64,000 bases of DNA from Carya illinoinensis (lineage: Eukaryota > Streptophyta > Magnoliopsida > Fagales > Juglandaceae), in contig NC_056766.1 in the NCBI RefSeq assembly GCF_018687715.1, forward strand, positions 39,837,433 to 39,901,432, read 5' to 3'. Within the stretch, counting starts at the first letter, position 1. Every line of letters starts with the position of its first letter. Below the pieces are notes generated by a model. It searched no databases, was not told where the DNA came from, and worked only from the letters and a program-made list of their open reading frames with translations. Both the position numbers and the translations under genes were made by a program. Of the stretch, positions 1 to 11,213 are shown piece by piece.

Positions 1-209
1 AACCCTTTTTCGAATATTGAAAGAGATGTGCAAATTACTCCAAGAGTTTTATTTGTAATATGGTTTCATTTCTTACTCATGTTTGGTTTGATTATATCTT
101 TGACACCATTTTCCGGACAACTTGATACTTCTTTGTGCTTGAACTTGTGTATTATCATCAAAATTCACAAATAGATATTGAGTTACATGATGCTTGAAAT
201 CTTTGTTGC
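1..209 (-). repeat. Truncated reverse-oriented LTR fragment
   Basis: This stretch closely resembles positions 1095-1300: the same order of phrases, including a 'tcatttcttac' block and an 'attatcatcaaaatt' block. It therefore looks like the 5' end, read on the minus strand, of another copy of the LTR family seen at 216-1308 and 1369-2774. The rest of the copy lies outside the window. Boundaries are approximate. Confidence 0.5.
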
Positions 210-215
210 AATAAT

Positions 216-1308
216 TGTTGATGAGATGACTAACCCAAAAGGAGAGTGAATTGGGCTTGTTTTAAAAACTTAATAATTATAAATCAAATGTACATTATAA
301 AATGTGAATAAAGCACTAAACAACAATAAATATAAGGAGTAAGGGTACAAATGATGCAAACTCAGTATTTTAAAGAGGTTCAACCTCACTACCTAAGACC
401 TCTCCTCAATGGACAAATTTACTATTCAACCTGTTTTAGGTGGAAATAAAAACATATTACACTTTTTAGCAACACTCTTTTCAAGAATTCGTGTAGAACA
501 CCTTCTACACTTATAAATACCATAGAAATAGTGATTAAGTTATTATATGTATAAAACTATAACTACACTCATAAGGGTTACACACACCATTTTCTATTTA
601 TACAAGAGTTGATATTCAATAGGTTATTAGTGTATACTTCTCAATAAGTGAAATGAAAATAGTACAGAAAAAAGTATATCACTCTCTCTTAAAATGAACA
701 ACTTCTAAGGCTAAATGCTAAGGAAAGAGAGATTGAAAACTTTTAATAAATCAATATTGTAAAGCTTACAGCTTATGTGTGTCTTTTAAGATCTCAAATG
801 AGTTATTTATGTACGTATTAAACTTTATTTTCAAGTTTAAAAATGTTCAAATTTCACAAGAGCATCATTCATTTTTTAAAAATTTTAAATAAAAATTTCT
901 CCTTTTGTAATTTTCAAAGATAATATCATTCAATTTTCAGAATTTTCAAACAAAAATTTCTACCTTCTTCCATATATATGTCAAAAAGAGAATCATTTAC
1001 TTTTCAAATTTTTAAAATTCAAGCTTTTAATCATATCATACATATATGAAAAATGCAAATCGATGTCTCATAAGAAAAGATTACTTTTTAGCATTAAAAA
1101 TTTTTTAATCTTGAAAAAGATGTACAAAATTACTCTGAGGGCTTCATTTGTAAGCATGTTCCATTTCTTGCCTATGCTTGATTTATTGATGTCATTAACT
1201 CCATTTTGTGAATAACTTGAGATTTCTTTATACATAAACTCATTTGTTATTATCAAAATTTTAAGTGGATATAGAGTTATATGATGCATTAAACCTTGGG
1301 TTCAACCA
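216..1308 (-). repeat. Reverse-oriented LTR of a copia-like family
   Basis: The left end (TGTTGATGAGATGACTAACC) is the reverse complement of an LTR end like that of the solo LTR at 1369-2774, which finishes with a 'gttagtcatctgggcaaca'-type terminus. The right end (ttgggttcaacca) mirrors that LTR's TGTTGAAC start. Interior phrases also match in reverse, for example the 'cctacacttataa' and 'ttcaacct' segments. The copy is diverged and I find no convincing target duplication around it. Confidence 0.5.
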
Positions 1309-1368
1309 CTATTATATGAATGCTAAAACTTTTGGATATTAATTTTTATGTATTATTGGTTTAGATAT

Positions 1369-2774
1369 TGTTGAACTCAAGATTTTAAGTTTTGTGTAAT
1401 TATATATTTACATATGGATTTTGATGATAACAAATGAATTCAAAGAATAAAGAAGTCTCAAGCTCAAGTTGTCTACACAATGGAGTCAAGCACATCAAGG
1501 AAACAAGCATGAGCAAGAAGGGAACAAGTTCACATTAAAATTATAGAGTAATGTTGTAAATCTCTTCAAAATTCGAAATTAGGATTAATGCTCAAAATTA
1601 ATATTTTATCATAAAGCATTAAAATACATGTTCCACATGTGCATGAATATTTTTGAAAATTAAATTTGAAAATTTTGAAAGATGATTGATTGTCATCTTT
1701 TACATGTGCATGCCTTGATTAAAAGGTTGAATTTTGAAAATATTAAAGATGATTGATTGTCATCTTTCACATATATATGTTTTATTTGAATATTTTTAAA
1801 AGTGATTGATGTTTTTTTTTACTTATGCAAAAGGTAGATGTTTTTGTTTGAAAAATTTGAAAAGTAAAGTGTGCTCCTTTTGTCATATACAAAAAGTAAA
1901 AAATTAGGTTTGAATTTTTTTGAAAAGGAAAGTGTGCTCCTTTTGTCATATGCAAAAAGTAAAAGATTAGATTTGAATTTTTTGAAAATGAAAGTGTGCT
2001 CCTTTTGTCATATGCAAAAAGTAAAAGATTATGTTTGAATTTTTTGAAAAGGAAAGTGTGCTCCTTTTGTCATATACCAAAAGTAAAATATTAGGTTTGA
2101 TTTTTTTGAAAAAGTGAATGATGTTGTCTTTGACATGTGAATCTTTTTAAATTTGAATATGAAGTCTCATATGCCTATAAATAGATTATTTGAGAGTTTC
2201 ACATTCACAACACCAAGAGCATACAACATTCATTCAAAACTTTCATTTTCTCTTCTCTAAACATTGAGCCTTAATCCTTATTCATTTTGAGATATATAGT
2301 TTGCGCTGTATTGTTCTTATTTCACTCATTGAGGAGTGTTTTCTGATAACCTACTCGCTATAAGCTCTTGTATCAGTAAAAGGGTGTGTATAACCCTTGT
2401 GCATGTAAAAAGTGTTCTACACAGGGAATAGTTAAATCACCACGTATAAGGTGATTGTAAGTGTAAAGGGTGTTCTACACGGATCCTTTATAGCGGTGTT
2501 GTTCAAAGATGTAATAGGTTTCTATCTCTACCTGAAGAAGGTTGAATAGTGAATTTGGGGATCCTCAAGGGGTAGCTTGAGGCGAGGATATAGGCAGTGG
2601 GCCGAACCTCGTTAACATACTGAGTTTGCTTCTCTCTTACCCTTACTCTTTATATTTATTAGTGTTTCGTATTTTGTTTATATTTTATATTGTATATTTG
2701 ATTTATAATTGTTATTTTTTTTTTTAAATATAACTCAATTCACTCCTCCTCTTGTGTTAGTCATCTGGGCAACA
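1369..2774 (+). mobile_element. Solo LTR, Ty1/copia-like
   Basis: A 1,406-bp unit starts TGTTGAACTC, ends GGGCAACA and is flanked by a perfect 5-bp direct duplication GATAT (1364-1368 and 2775-2779). No internal retrotransposon region, primer-binding site or coding sequence adjoins it. This is the signature of an LTR retrotransposon reduced to one LTR by recombination between its two LTRs. Its 3' half holds promoter-like and R/U5-like phrases typical of plant copia LTRs. The clade cannot be assigned without a database. Confidence 0.8.
1858..2107 (+). repeat. Four tandem copies of a ~62-bp unit inside the solo LTR
   Basis: Units begin at about 1858, 1921, 1983 and 2045. Each contains the phrase aaagtgtgctccttttgtca followed by an A-rich segment and a T-rich spacer. 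The copies differ by only a few bases. The array sits in the U3-like half of the LTR, where tandem repeats often hold transcription-factor sites. Confidence 0.85.
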
Positions 2775-5344
2775 GATATTGATTATGAAATATTGCATCA
2801 TAAATCTAGTTTTAGTTATAATGCTATATTTAGATATCATTGTATTATATATGAAATTATATTAATTGAGTCAAAATAAATATATGGGTTAGCTTAACAT
2901 ATTTATATGAAATGGGTCAAAACGGGTCGTGTTTAGGTAACTCAACTCAACTTATTTATTGTAATATTTAGCATATTAATTATCCGTTAAAATTAAGTTT
3001 TGAAATTAAAATATATAAAAATTAATCTATTAATTTTAATATCTGAAATCAATATCCTTATTTTACATGCATAACATGCCACTTCAAAAGTTGGAACCCA
3101 AACTCTAAATAAGCTTAGAGATTTCTGCACATAATGGCTAATAAATATCGGGCATTAAGACTCAAATAGAATCTTAACACACTTGCTTGGAATGACCAAG
3201 TATGATGCATGCTTGATTGCTGGGTACACATGCTTGGTGTGCTATCCTGCATGCTAGCTCAGTCTGTGGCTCAGTTTGCTTACTCTTTATACTTGCTAGG
3301 TGCGCTTGCTCGATATACTTGCTCAGTGTGCCTACTCAGCTTGCTTGCTCAATATGTTGCTCGGCATCTTTGCTCCGATGGGTGAGCATGCTCACTATTC
3401 TGTAAACTTGCTCTGAAAACTCACGATAATTATCAACTAGGTTGTTGTTGAGGATAAAAATTCACGTGATTTTCAAACGAAATAATTGAAATTTCGATGT
3501 TGAGATCCCACCTAGACCTAGGTTTTTAGAACAGGCAATAGGATAACATGGGTTTTAACTTTTAACCGATTTTAACTTACTTCAATCGTAAGAATCCGGT
3601 CATTATAAATAGGAAGGAGGAATAATAATAACTTACAGTGAAAAAGAGAGTGAAAATAAAGGGGCAGGTGTGGGAGTGATACTAAGAATGAACTATTAAG
3701 AAAAGAAGAAAGCAAGGGAGAAAAAGAGAAAGGAAGCAAAGGTAAAGTGAAAGAAACCCACCCTAAACGACTGCTAAATTTTTACTAATCAATATAAGTA
3801 GGAACTATGCAGTGCTATGAACAAGCAAATCTGTGGATTATTTATTCATTATCTGTTATATTATTGTGGTTTTAACTAACCATTTGTTATTAAATTTTTT
3901 CTTGAATTCAAGACTGAATACTGAAATACTAATTGTTCTTTGATGTTAATTATTTTCATAACAGCTTTTGTTTGCTAAATCTTTAGTAATTGAAAAATGG
4001 TTAAAATTGATAAGCTTGTATTCCTTTTTCTATCACTCATTATTGCATCTACAAAAACACTTCTTCTAGCATATCTCTATATAAAGTTATATGCTCGCGC
4101 AAAAGACATTTTTCTAAGATGTCTCTCTATCATACTAATGGAATTATATAGACAGGGTTGGTCAATTTAATATAATTAAGAGACTCAATCAAAAGTTTTC
4201 TAGCCCTGAGACTTATACCAAATCTGATTGTGGATAGTGCAATATAGCCAAAGTTGTATATGTAGTATTGGGGAATGCATACCCCATGGCAAGACGCCAC
4301 TAAGTTCTGTGTGAGGATGGTATGAGATGAAGAAGAGTGAAGGGCAAAAACACATTTAAGGGGTAAAACCATGAGTGCAAGTTACAAGATAATGTAAACA
4401 ATAAATAATGGACGACTATAAATGTATGAATTTGGGATAACACAAAATAAGGATAAAAAAATGAGCACGTTGACAAATGCTAGGTTATTTGATGTTTCCT
4501 TTATATAATATGGCTTTGTTATTTTCAATCTTAGATAAATAATTGCTGCACTATTTGGTAATACTTCAACCATCCTAGTAAATAACCATAAACAACTACC
4601 AAAATGAGGTATAAGAATTTACTTTTGAGTAGCCACACATTTCAAAATATTAAATTGCCAATCGCAAGATGTGTAAGGGAACTCTTGGTTTCCCTCCAAG
4701 CTTTTAATATTGGAGTTATACCAACTGCTTGTTGCCCCTACCATAATGATAGTTGCCCCTTCACCTAAGTACCTGAATTTTCCTATGGAGGATTTATCCC
4801 TTGAAAAATGGGATCTAAGGTCTTGTCTGTGTAACAAGATATTATTGGATATTTCATTCCCAAACGTCACACAAAATAAAATATTTTTCAATTTCAAATC
4901 CTCAGTTTTTTATCTAATAATTATCTAATTATTATAATTTTCTCAAACTTTCAAATAAAATACAAAAAACAGTATAAAATTTTCAAATTCTAAAAAAAAA
5001 AAAAAAGTACTATGTTAATAATTTATTTAACATTTTAGTAATTTTATTCAACTTTTTCTCTCTCATTTTCTGAAATCCAATAAAACGTCTAACTCAAACC
5101 ATTTTACTACTATTTACAGATATTATGAGATATTTAATTTAAGTGTCCAAACAAACCGTAAGTGGAATTTACTCCTAAAAAAAGTAGAAATATTTCCACA
5201 ACTGCCAGGGATGGGAAAACTTTGTTATGTAAACCTTTATGTTTCATAAAAGTTTTGTATCTTTTGTTAGTCACTTAAAGACAATCCACTTTTGATTTAT
5301 GATTCACCATCGTACTCTCTTATGTTATTGTTGACATAATTAAT
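2775..5344. other. AT-rich intergenic DNA, no gene seen
   Basis: No reading frame here has plausible protein content. It holds a degenerate TTGCTC/TGCTTG-rich patch at 3190-3415 and AT-rich sequence around 4900-5160 that resembles decayed MITEs. Nothing else is supportable. Confidence 0.6.
3190..3415. repeat. Degenerate TTGCTC/TGCTTG short-period repeat
   Basis: About 225 bp in which the hexamer-like words ttgctc, tgcttg and gctcag recur every 8-20 bases without strict periodicity. This is consistent with an old, decayed tandem array. The apparent cysteine- and leucine-rich peptide encoded here is a by-product of the repeat. Confidence 0.5.
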
Positions 5345-5825
5345 TCATGTAAAATGTCCGCTACCAAGCAAGTAGTAGCAAGTATCATGAATGTGAGTAT
5401 TTGCCACTTGGCGAACAATGTAAGAAGGAAGCATGTTATATTGTTATTCACATGTTAGGCGAGCATTTTGCTTGCCAACCCAGCAAATTAATAAAAGAAA
5501 AGATGATACTCTTATGTTAAGCAAATATTTTGCTCGCCAGCCTAGCAAAGTAATAGGAGGAAGGATGTCGCTAGTAGTTTAGGCAGGCATTATGAGACTC
5601 TCTTGCTTGCCACACGGTGAGCAACACAATGAACAATGGTGCTCGCCAGCTTGGTAAACAATAGGAAGAAAATGGTAGGAGGGGATTACCACAATTAATG
5701 TGCACGTCCCAATACAAACATTACAAGGCTCCATGGCTTGCCCCTTGGTGAGCAATGTACAGAACAATAGGGTTTGTCATCTTGGCAAGCAACAAAAAAA
5801 GTAATTGTGATGTCAAGCAACCAAA
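5345..5825. repeat. Degenerate array of 'tgctcgcca/gagcaa' modules
   Basis: Recurrent modules of the form 'ttgctcgcca-gcctagcaaa', 'ttgcttgcca' and 'gagcaa' are spaced about 60-70 bp apart with intervening 'taggaggaagg' phrases. Several modules are near-palindromic (ggcgagcattttgcttgcc). It abuts the 1.15-kb duplication that follows and the last module is part of it. No gene is supported. Confidence 0.5.
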
Positions 5826-8075
5826 TAAGTAATGATACTTGCCGCAATGAAATGAATAATGGTGCTTGCCTCTTAGCGAGCAAAGCTAAGGTGAGGTGTA
5901 CAAGCACCTCGGGAACAAAATGGGAAAGGGATTTAGATGAAACAAGAATGATATATGAGATTCTACATTAAAAAAAAAAAAGACATTACCAAATATTGTT
6001 AGTCTAATTATTCATTTCTTTTCTCAATATATATATAATATGGGCATGAGAATTATTAAATGAGTTATGTGAATTATGTCATGTCACTCATTCATTATAT
6101 AGGTTGCGTTAGGGTTTTAGAGTCTGGCCTATTTAATTAATTGGGTTATGTTAAGTTTAACTCATATGGTCAAATATTTATGACTCGACACGACCCACGT
6201 ACCAAGTCACCATCCTTATAAAAGAGCATGCAATAGTCATTATAGAAGTACTTTTTCACTCAAGTAAATTTTGGAGATAACTCAGATTCTTTGAGAAATG
6301 AGGCTGCTTAGAACATTAGCATTGGTTTAGCTAAATGTGACTTTTGACTATCCATTCGAGTTGAATTAGCCATATTATTTTATATAATAATATTTTTTTG
6401 TACTTTTTAAGTGCATATTTTCTATTTGTTTTATTAAATACTTTTTTATCTTATTTTAATAATTTTCAACCACTTATGTATCAAAATTTATAAAATTTGT
6501 CTAACAACCTAAATTAACTTCATTCTCAAACACAAAGCATTAAAATATGTACAAAATCAGCTCCATGCTTATATTTAATAACCTAGAAATTAATACATAA
6601 AAAAAACTTTGAAGTGGAGTGAAAAAATTTAGCCACAGAGAGACAGAGAAAGTAACATAAAAAATTTAGATGACTATGTTACTATTTAATTACATATTGG
6701 ACAACTGAAAAAACTGCTATAGCTCATAAGTCAGAAGACTTATACTTGGCTATTCTAATGTAGATTAGTTTTTCCATATCTTGGACAAATTTTTGATAGC
6801 ACAGGCATATGGCTAAGCCAACGCTAGTACTCTTACATGCTTAAGTTTGAAAATTTATGAACACAATCCCTAACATTTATAGTTGGTAGAAGACACACTA
6901 GATAGGCTAAATGAAGACTCAAAAAAAAAAAAAAAAATACAATACAAAATGATTAATATAAGCTAGCTAGCTGCTTATATTAAGTAATGATGCTTGCCGC
7001 AATTAAATGAATAATGGCGCTTGCCTCTTGGCCAGCAAGGCTAAGGTGAGGTGTACAAGCACCTCAGGGACAAAATGGGAAAGGGATTTAGACGAAACAA
7101 AAATGATATATGATATTCTACATTTAAAAAAAAAAAAAAAACATTGCTAAATATTATTAGTCTAATTATTCATTTCTTTTCTCAATATATATGTAATAAG
7201 GGCCATGAAAATTATTAAATGAATTATGTGAATTATGTCATGTCACTCATTAATTATATGGGTTGCGTCAAGGTTTTAGAGTCTGACCTACTTGATTAAT
7301 CAAGTGTTAACTCATATAGTCAAATATTTATAACTCGACATGACCCAAGTACCCAAGTCACCATCCCAAAAAAAGAGCATGCAATAGTCATTTTAGAAGT
7401 ACTTTTTCACTTAAGTAAATTTTGGAGATAAATCAGATTCTATGAGAAATGGGGCTGCTTAGAATATTAACATTGATTTAAAGCTGACTTTTGACTATCC
7501 ATTCGAGTTGGATTAGCATATTGTTTTATATAATAATATTTTTTTTATTTTTTTGTACTTTTTAAGTGCATATTTTCCATTTGTTTTATCAAATACTTTT
7601 TTTTAATCTTATTTTCATTATTTTCAACCACTTATATATCAAAATTTATAAAAATTTTCTAACATCCTAAATTAACTTCATTCTCAAACACAAAGCATTA
7701 AAATATGTACAAAATCATCTTCATGCTTATATTTAATAACCTAGAAATTAAAGCATATATAAACTTTGCAATGCAGTGAAAATGTTTGGCCACAAAGAGA
7801 CAGAAAGTAACATAAAAAATTACTATGTTACTATTTACTTACATATTTGGCCAACTGCAAAATTGCTATAACTCATAAGTCAAAAAACTTATACCTGACT
7901 ATTATATGGTAGATTAGTTTTTTCATATCTTTGACAAATTTTAGATAGCACAGGCATATGGCTAAGCCAATGCTAGTACTCTTACATGCTTAAGTTTGGA
8001 AATATATGAATCCAATCCCTAACATTTATAGTGGTAGAAGATACACTAGATAGGCTAAATGGAAAAAAAAAAAAA
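5826..8075. repeat. 1.15-kb tandem direct duplication
   Basis: Copy 1 (about 5826-6935) and copy 2 (about 6981-8070) share an almost continuous collinear match at an offset of 1,155 bp. Landmarks are the starts 'taagtaatgat.cttgccgc', the phrase 'ggtgaggtgtacaagcacct', the 'catgtcactcatt' phrase and the ends 'gataggctaaatg' followed by poly(A). Small indels and substitutions separate them (roughly nine positions in ten identical by eye). Each copy ends in an A-rich tract, so a retroposed origin is possible, but no coding content is visible. Confidence 0.8.
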
Positions 8076-10095
8076 AAACAAAAAAACAAAAAAACAAAAA
8101 AAAAAAAACAAAAAAAAAACAAAACAGGAAACATTAACAACAAAAATATTTTTAAATTTATTTAGACAACAAAGATTGCAACTATTTGAGTGGAGTTCTC
8201 ATCGGAATAAATGGTTTTAACTACCTAAGCTTTTCAAAACTTGTCACGTTCAATGCATTTTGTTTTTGGGGCCAGGGTGGCTTTTGCCTGCTAAGCTTAA
8301 GCCAAGATGGGCCTCAAAAAGTTTTCCAAAATAACTTGAGAGTGGACTAGAAAGATAACTTAAAAGATGGGCAAGGCAGGGTGGACCTTACAGTATCCAA
8401 ACTTTGCATATTTGGTGGCTATTAGAGCACAATCAAGCTTGGGCTTGTTGTGGCCAATTCAAGAAAGAGTTAAAAGTTGATCTGTGAACAACTTAGTCAA
8501 TACTACTATAGTTGTTTTTACATGAAAAACCTAACATTTTTCTTTTCAACTCCTCTTAAAAAACCATGTACGGCCAACATATTTAGTATTGATAACATTG
8601 AAGTTGTATTTTAAGCCATCATCACCAGGAGTAATTCTTAATCATAAAGAGCTTGATCATGTTAGGTTTATGGTCAAATTTGTTTAACCATGTTGATGAA
8701 TATAATTCTATAAGATATTGTTTGAATATATTGACAATTATCTTGCCACAAAAATAAGTTTTACACCCTTCAAGTAACATATCTTTATACTTTAGACCAT
8801 AAACTAAAAAATTCATTAACACATGATTGCATCTTCAAATTATTAAAAAGTTGTAATTATTTGTCACATCACTTAAATTTCATCCATCTTGGAAATTAGA
8901 TTTAGTTAAGGGTATTTATGAGTGTAAAATGGAAAATGCAGCTTGCATGTTAGTTAAAGTGGTGGAAAGTGAATTAATTTTTCCCGCAACATAGCATCCC
9001 TCACTTAAAAGTTAAGTACTTCTTTAAAAAAGTTTAATTCCCACTTAGATTGGATCTCATGATCGCCCTTTGGATACATAAACATTACACATGGCATATA
9101 TAATATTTTTTTTTTCATGAAGATGGATTGTATCATTTGTGCATGTTGTGTGCGCACTTAAATATATTGGAGATTGAAAGGAGTTCATTAATGCTGAATG
9201 CACTTTGAATACTTCCACGTACAGTCATAAGCTGTATCAGGGTATATTTGTTTTTTTATAAATTTCCTATTGGCTTCTTTGAATTTTACCATTGATCTTT
9301 AAAATAATAATTAACAAAAAAAAAAGAAATATAGGAAATAAATTATTTCGAGAAATACTTGAGATTTTTAGAACCATTGATTTTTGTTACTTATGGCTGA
9401 TTGTATAATATATTTGCAGAAAGATGGAAAATTAAGGCAATATTTTGAGATTTAATTTATAGGAGAAACTATAGGAATTGAAGTAAAAACTCTTTTTGCT
9501 TCACTTTCACACAAAGAATTGAAGATCATTATCAACCCTTGGAATAAACTATCTGTAATATATAAATATTTTCAATATATATATAGTTGGATTTTACTAT
9601 ATAATGTGCATGTCGTTGTTTGTGCGTGCACTTATACTCGCGAAAGAAAATAGAAGAAAAGAACAATTTTCACATCCAATATGGAACACTAAGTAAATCA
9701 TATGGGGTATTATATTGAGAAATATGATTAGGAGTAGACTCTGAGAAGCAAATCTTCAATATTATACTATATATTCTGTGAAAGATCGAGATTATATATA
9801 TATAGTATTGCTGAGAGTTTTGAGAGAAGAATTGACTTTGTAAAGAGCTAGTATCAATCTCTTTGTTCTCTATATCTAATGGAAAGTGATTAGAAAACAA
9901 AGAATGCAGAGATCGAACATTAATCTTTGCCATGATGATGCTGGGACGCGGCCCCTCGCTCGCAGCATGAAAGCTAGCTGGCTGCTTATGAGCCTCAAAT
10001 CCCCCGACTTTGAGTTTCTTTAACTTTTAATTCATATGAATAATGGAAAATAACTATCCTAATATCCCATCGACTAATTATGTTTGTGTGTATAC

Positions 10096-10128
<33 letters not shown>

Positions 10129-11123
10129 GCATGTATTCTTTTTAATTTAAGGAGAATTCACCAGCTTGCTAGTGTGAGCTGTGGATTAGCATACCCAAAT
10201 GAAAATGTCGGTAAAAGAAAGCAAAAGCAACTTATGAGGACTTGCCATGTCTGAATTTGAGCAAATTCCCGATGATCATGAATTGCCAAATCAAATTCCC
10301 TTTGCTTTTTGAAGAGTGGGCATCTTTACTTTGCACTTCATCATTGAGCACTCCTATACATCCAACAAGATTCCCAGGATCCATATCTAATGCTTTATAG
10401 CCTAAAATCTCCATGGAAACAAATAAATTATATGGTTTTTAATAAATCAAACAAAATCTTTTATTATAATATGATTTTCATTACATCAAATAACTTATAT
10501 GATTTTGCTTATATTTTTATAAAATAAGTATATATAATCTCCAGCAGATTTTTTGGCATGAATGGGTGAGCTAAAGGTAATATATAGTAGGATATAGGAT
10601 GATTTTTCACACATTCCCCATATATTAAAAGGAATGTTAAAAACAGATAAGATAGATCTTCTGTATGTTAGATTTGGCTAAAATTATTTTATTTATTTTA
10701 ATGCACCTTATTTTTTGTAACACGGTATATATTTCTCCATCACAAGTGAGGACTTTTTAATAAAATTTGGAGGTTTCATCCTCCTTTTAAAAAAAGAAAA
10801 GAAAAAAAAAAAGAAAGTATATATAATTTACATATAATTCTCTACAACAATTTAGCAGAATTTATTTGGATTTTTTCATTTATGATCAGCATATATATAT
10901 ATATAATACTTGTCCATATATGTATATATGTTTGTGTATATATGGTGATGTAATATTCTGTATAGAAGTTAGTGGAGTATAAACACATAAAGCCTCTTTA
11001 TGCAAAGATGCATGGGCACCTTTCTTTATTTCTCTCTTCCGATCAGTACTACTGCTCGAACCTCCTTTTTCATCATCAAGGCTTTTTGCCATTGCACCCA
11101 ATGATCCCCTCAATCATTCCACT
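8076..11123. other. Intergenic DNA upstream of the receptor kinase
   Basis: AT-rich sequence with an A/C-rich simple tract at its left edge and TA microsatellites near 9560, 10098 and 10892. Short open frames at 9670-9933 and 10232-10414 (minus strand) resemble nothing I recognise and I do not call them genes. The last few hundred bases presumably hold the receptor-kinase promoter. Confidence 0.5.
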
Positions 11124-11130
11124 TATATAC
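11122..11130 (+). promoter_or_regulatory. Possible TATA box of the receptor kinase gene
   Basis: The sequence 'cttatatac' lies about 85-90 bp upstream of the start codon at 11214 and is followed by pyrimidine-rich sequence typical of a plant 5' leader. Placement is plausible but unproven. Confidence 0.35.
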
Positions 11131-11213
11131 TTGTTTTCTTCCCCGCCTTCTTCCTTGTAACAACCACCTTCACACCCTGAACCTGATCTCTCTCCCTCTA
11201 ATTACTTTCTCAA

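Noticed and set aside
3217..3405. Cysteine-rich 62-codon frame that could suggest a small secreted peptide
   Set aside because: It arises from a degenerate TTGCTC/TGCTTG repeat, not from a conserved cysteine pattern.
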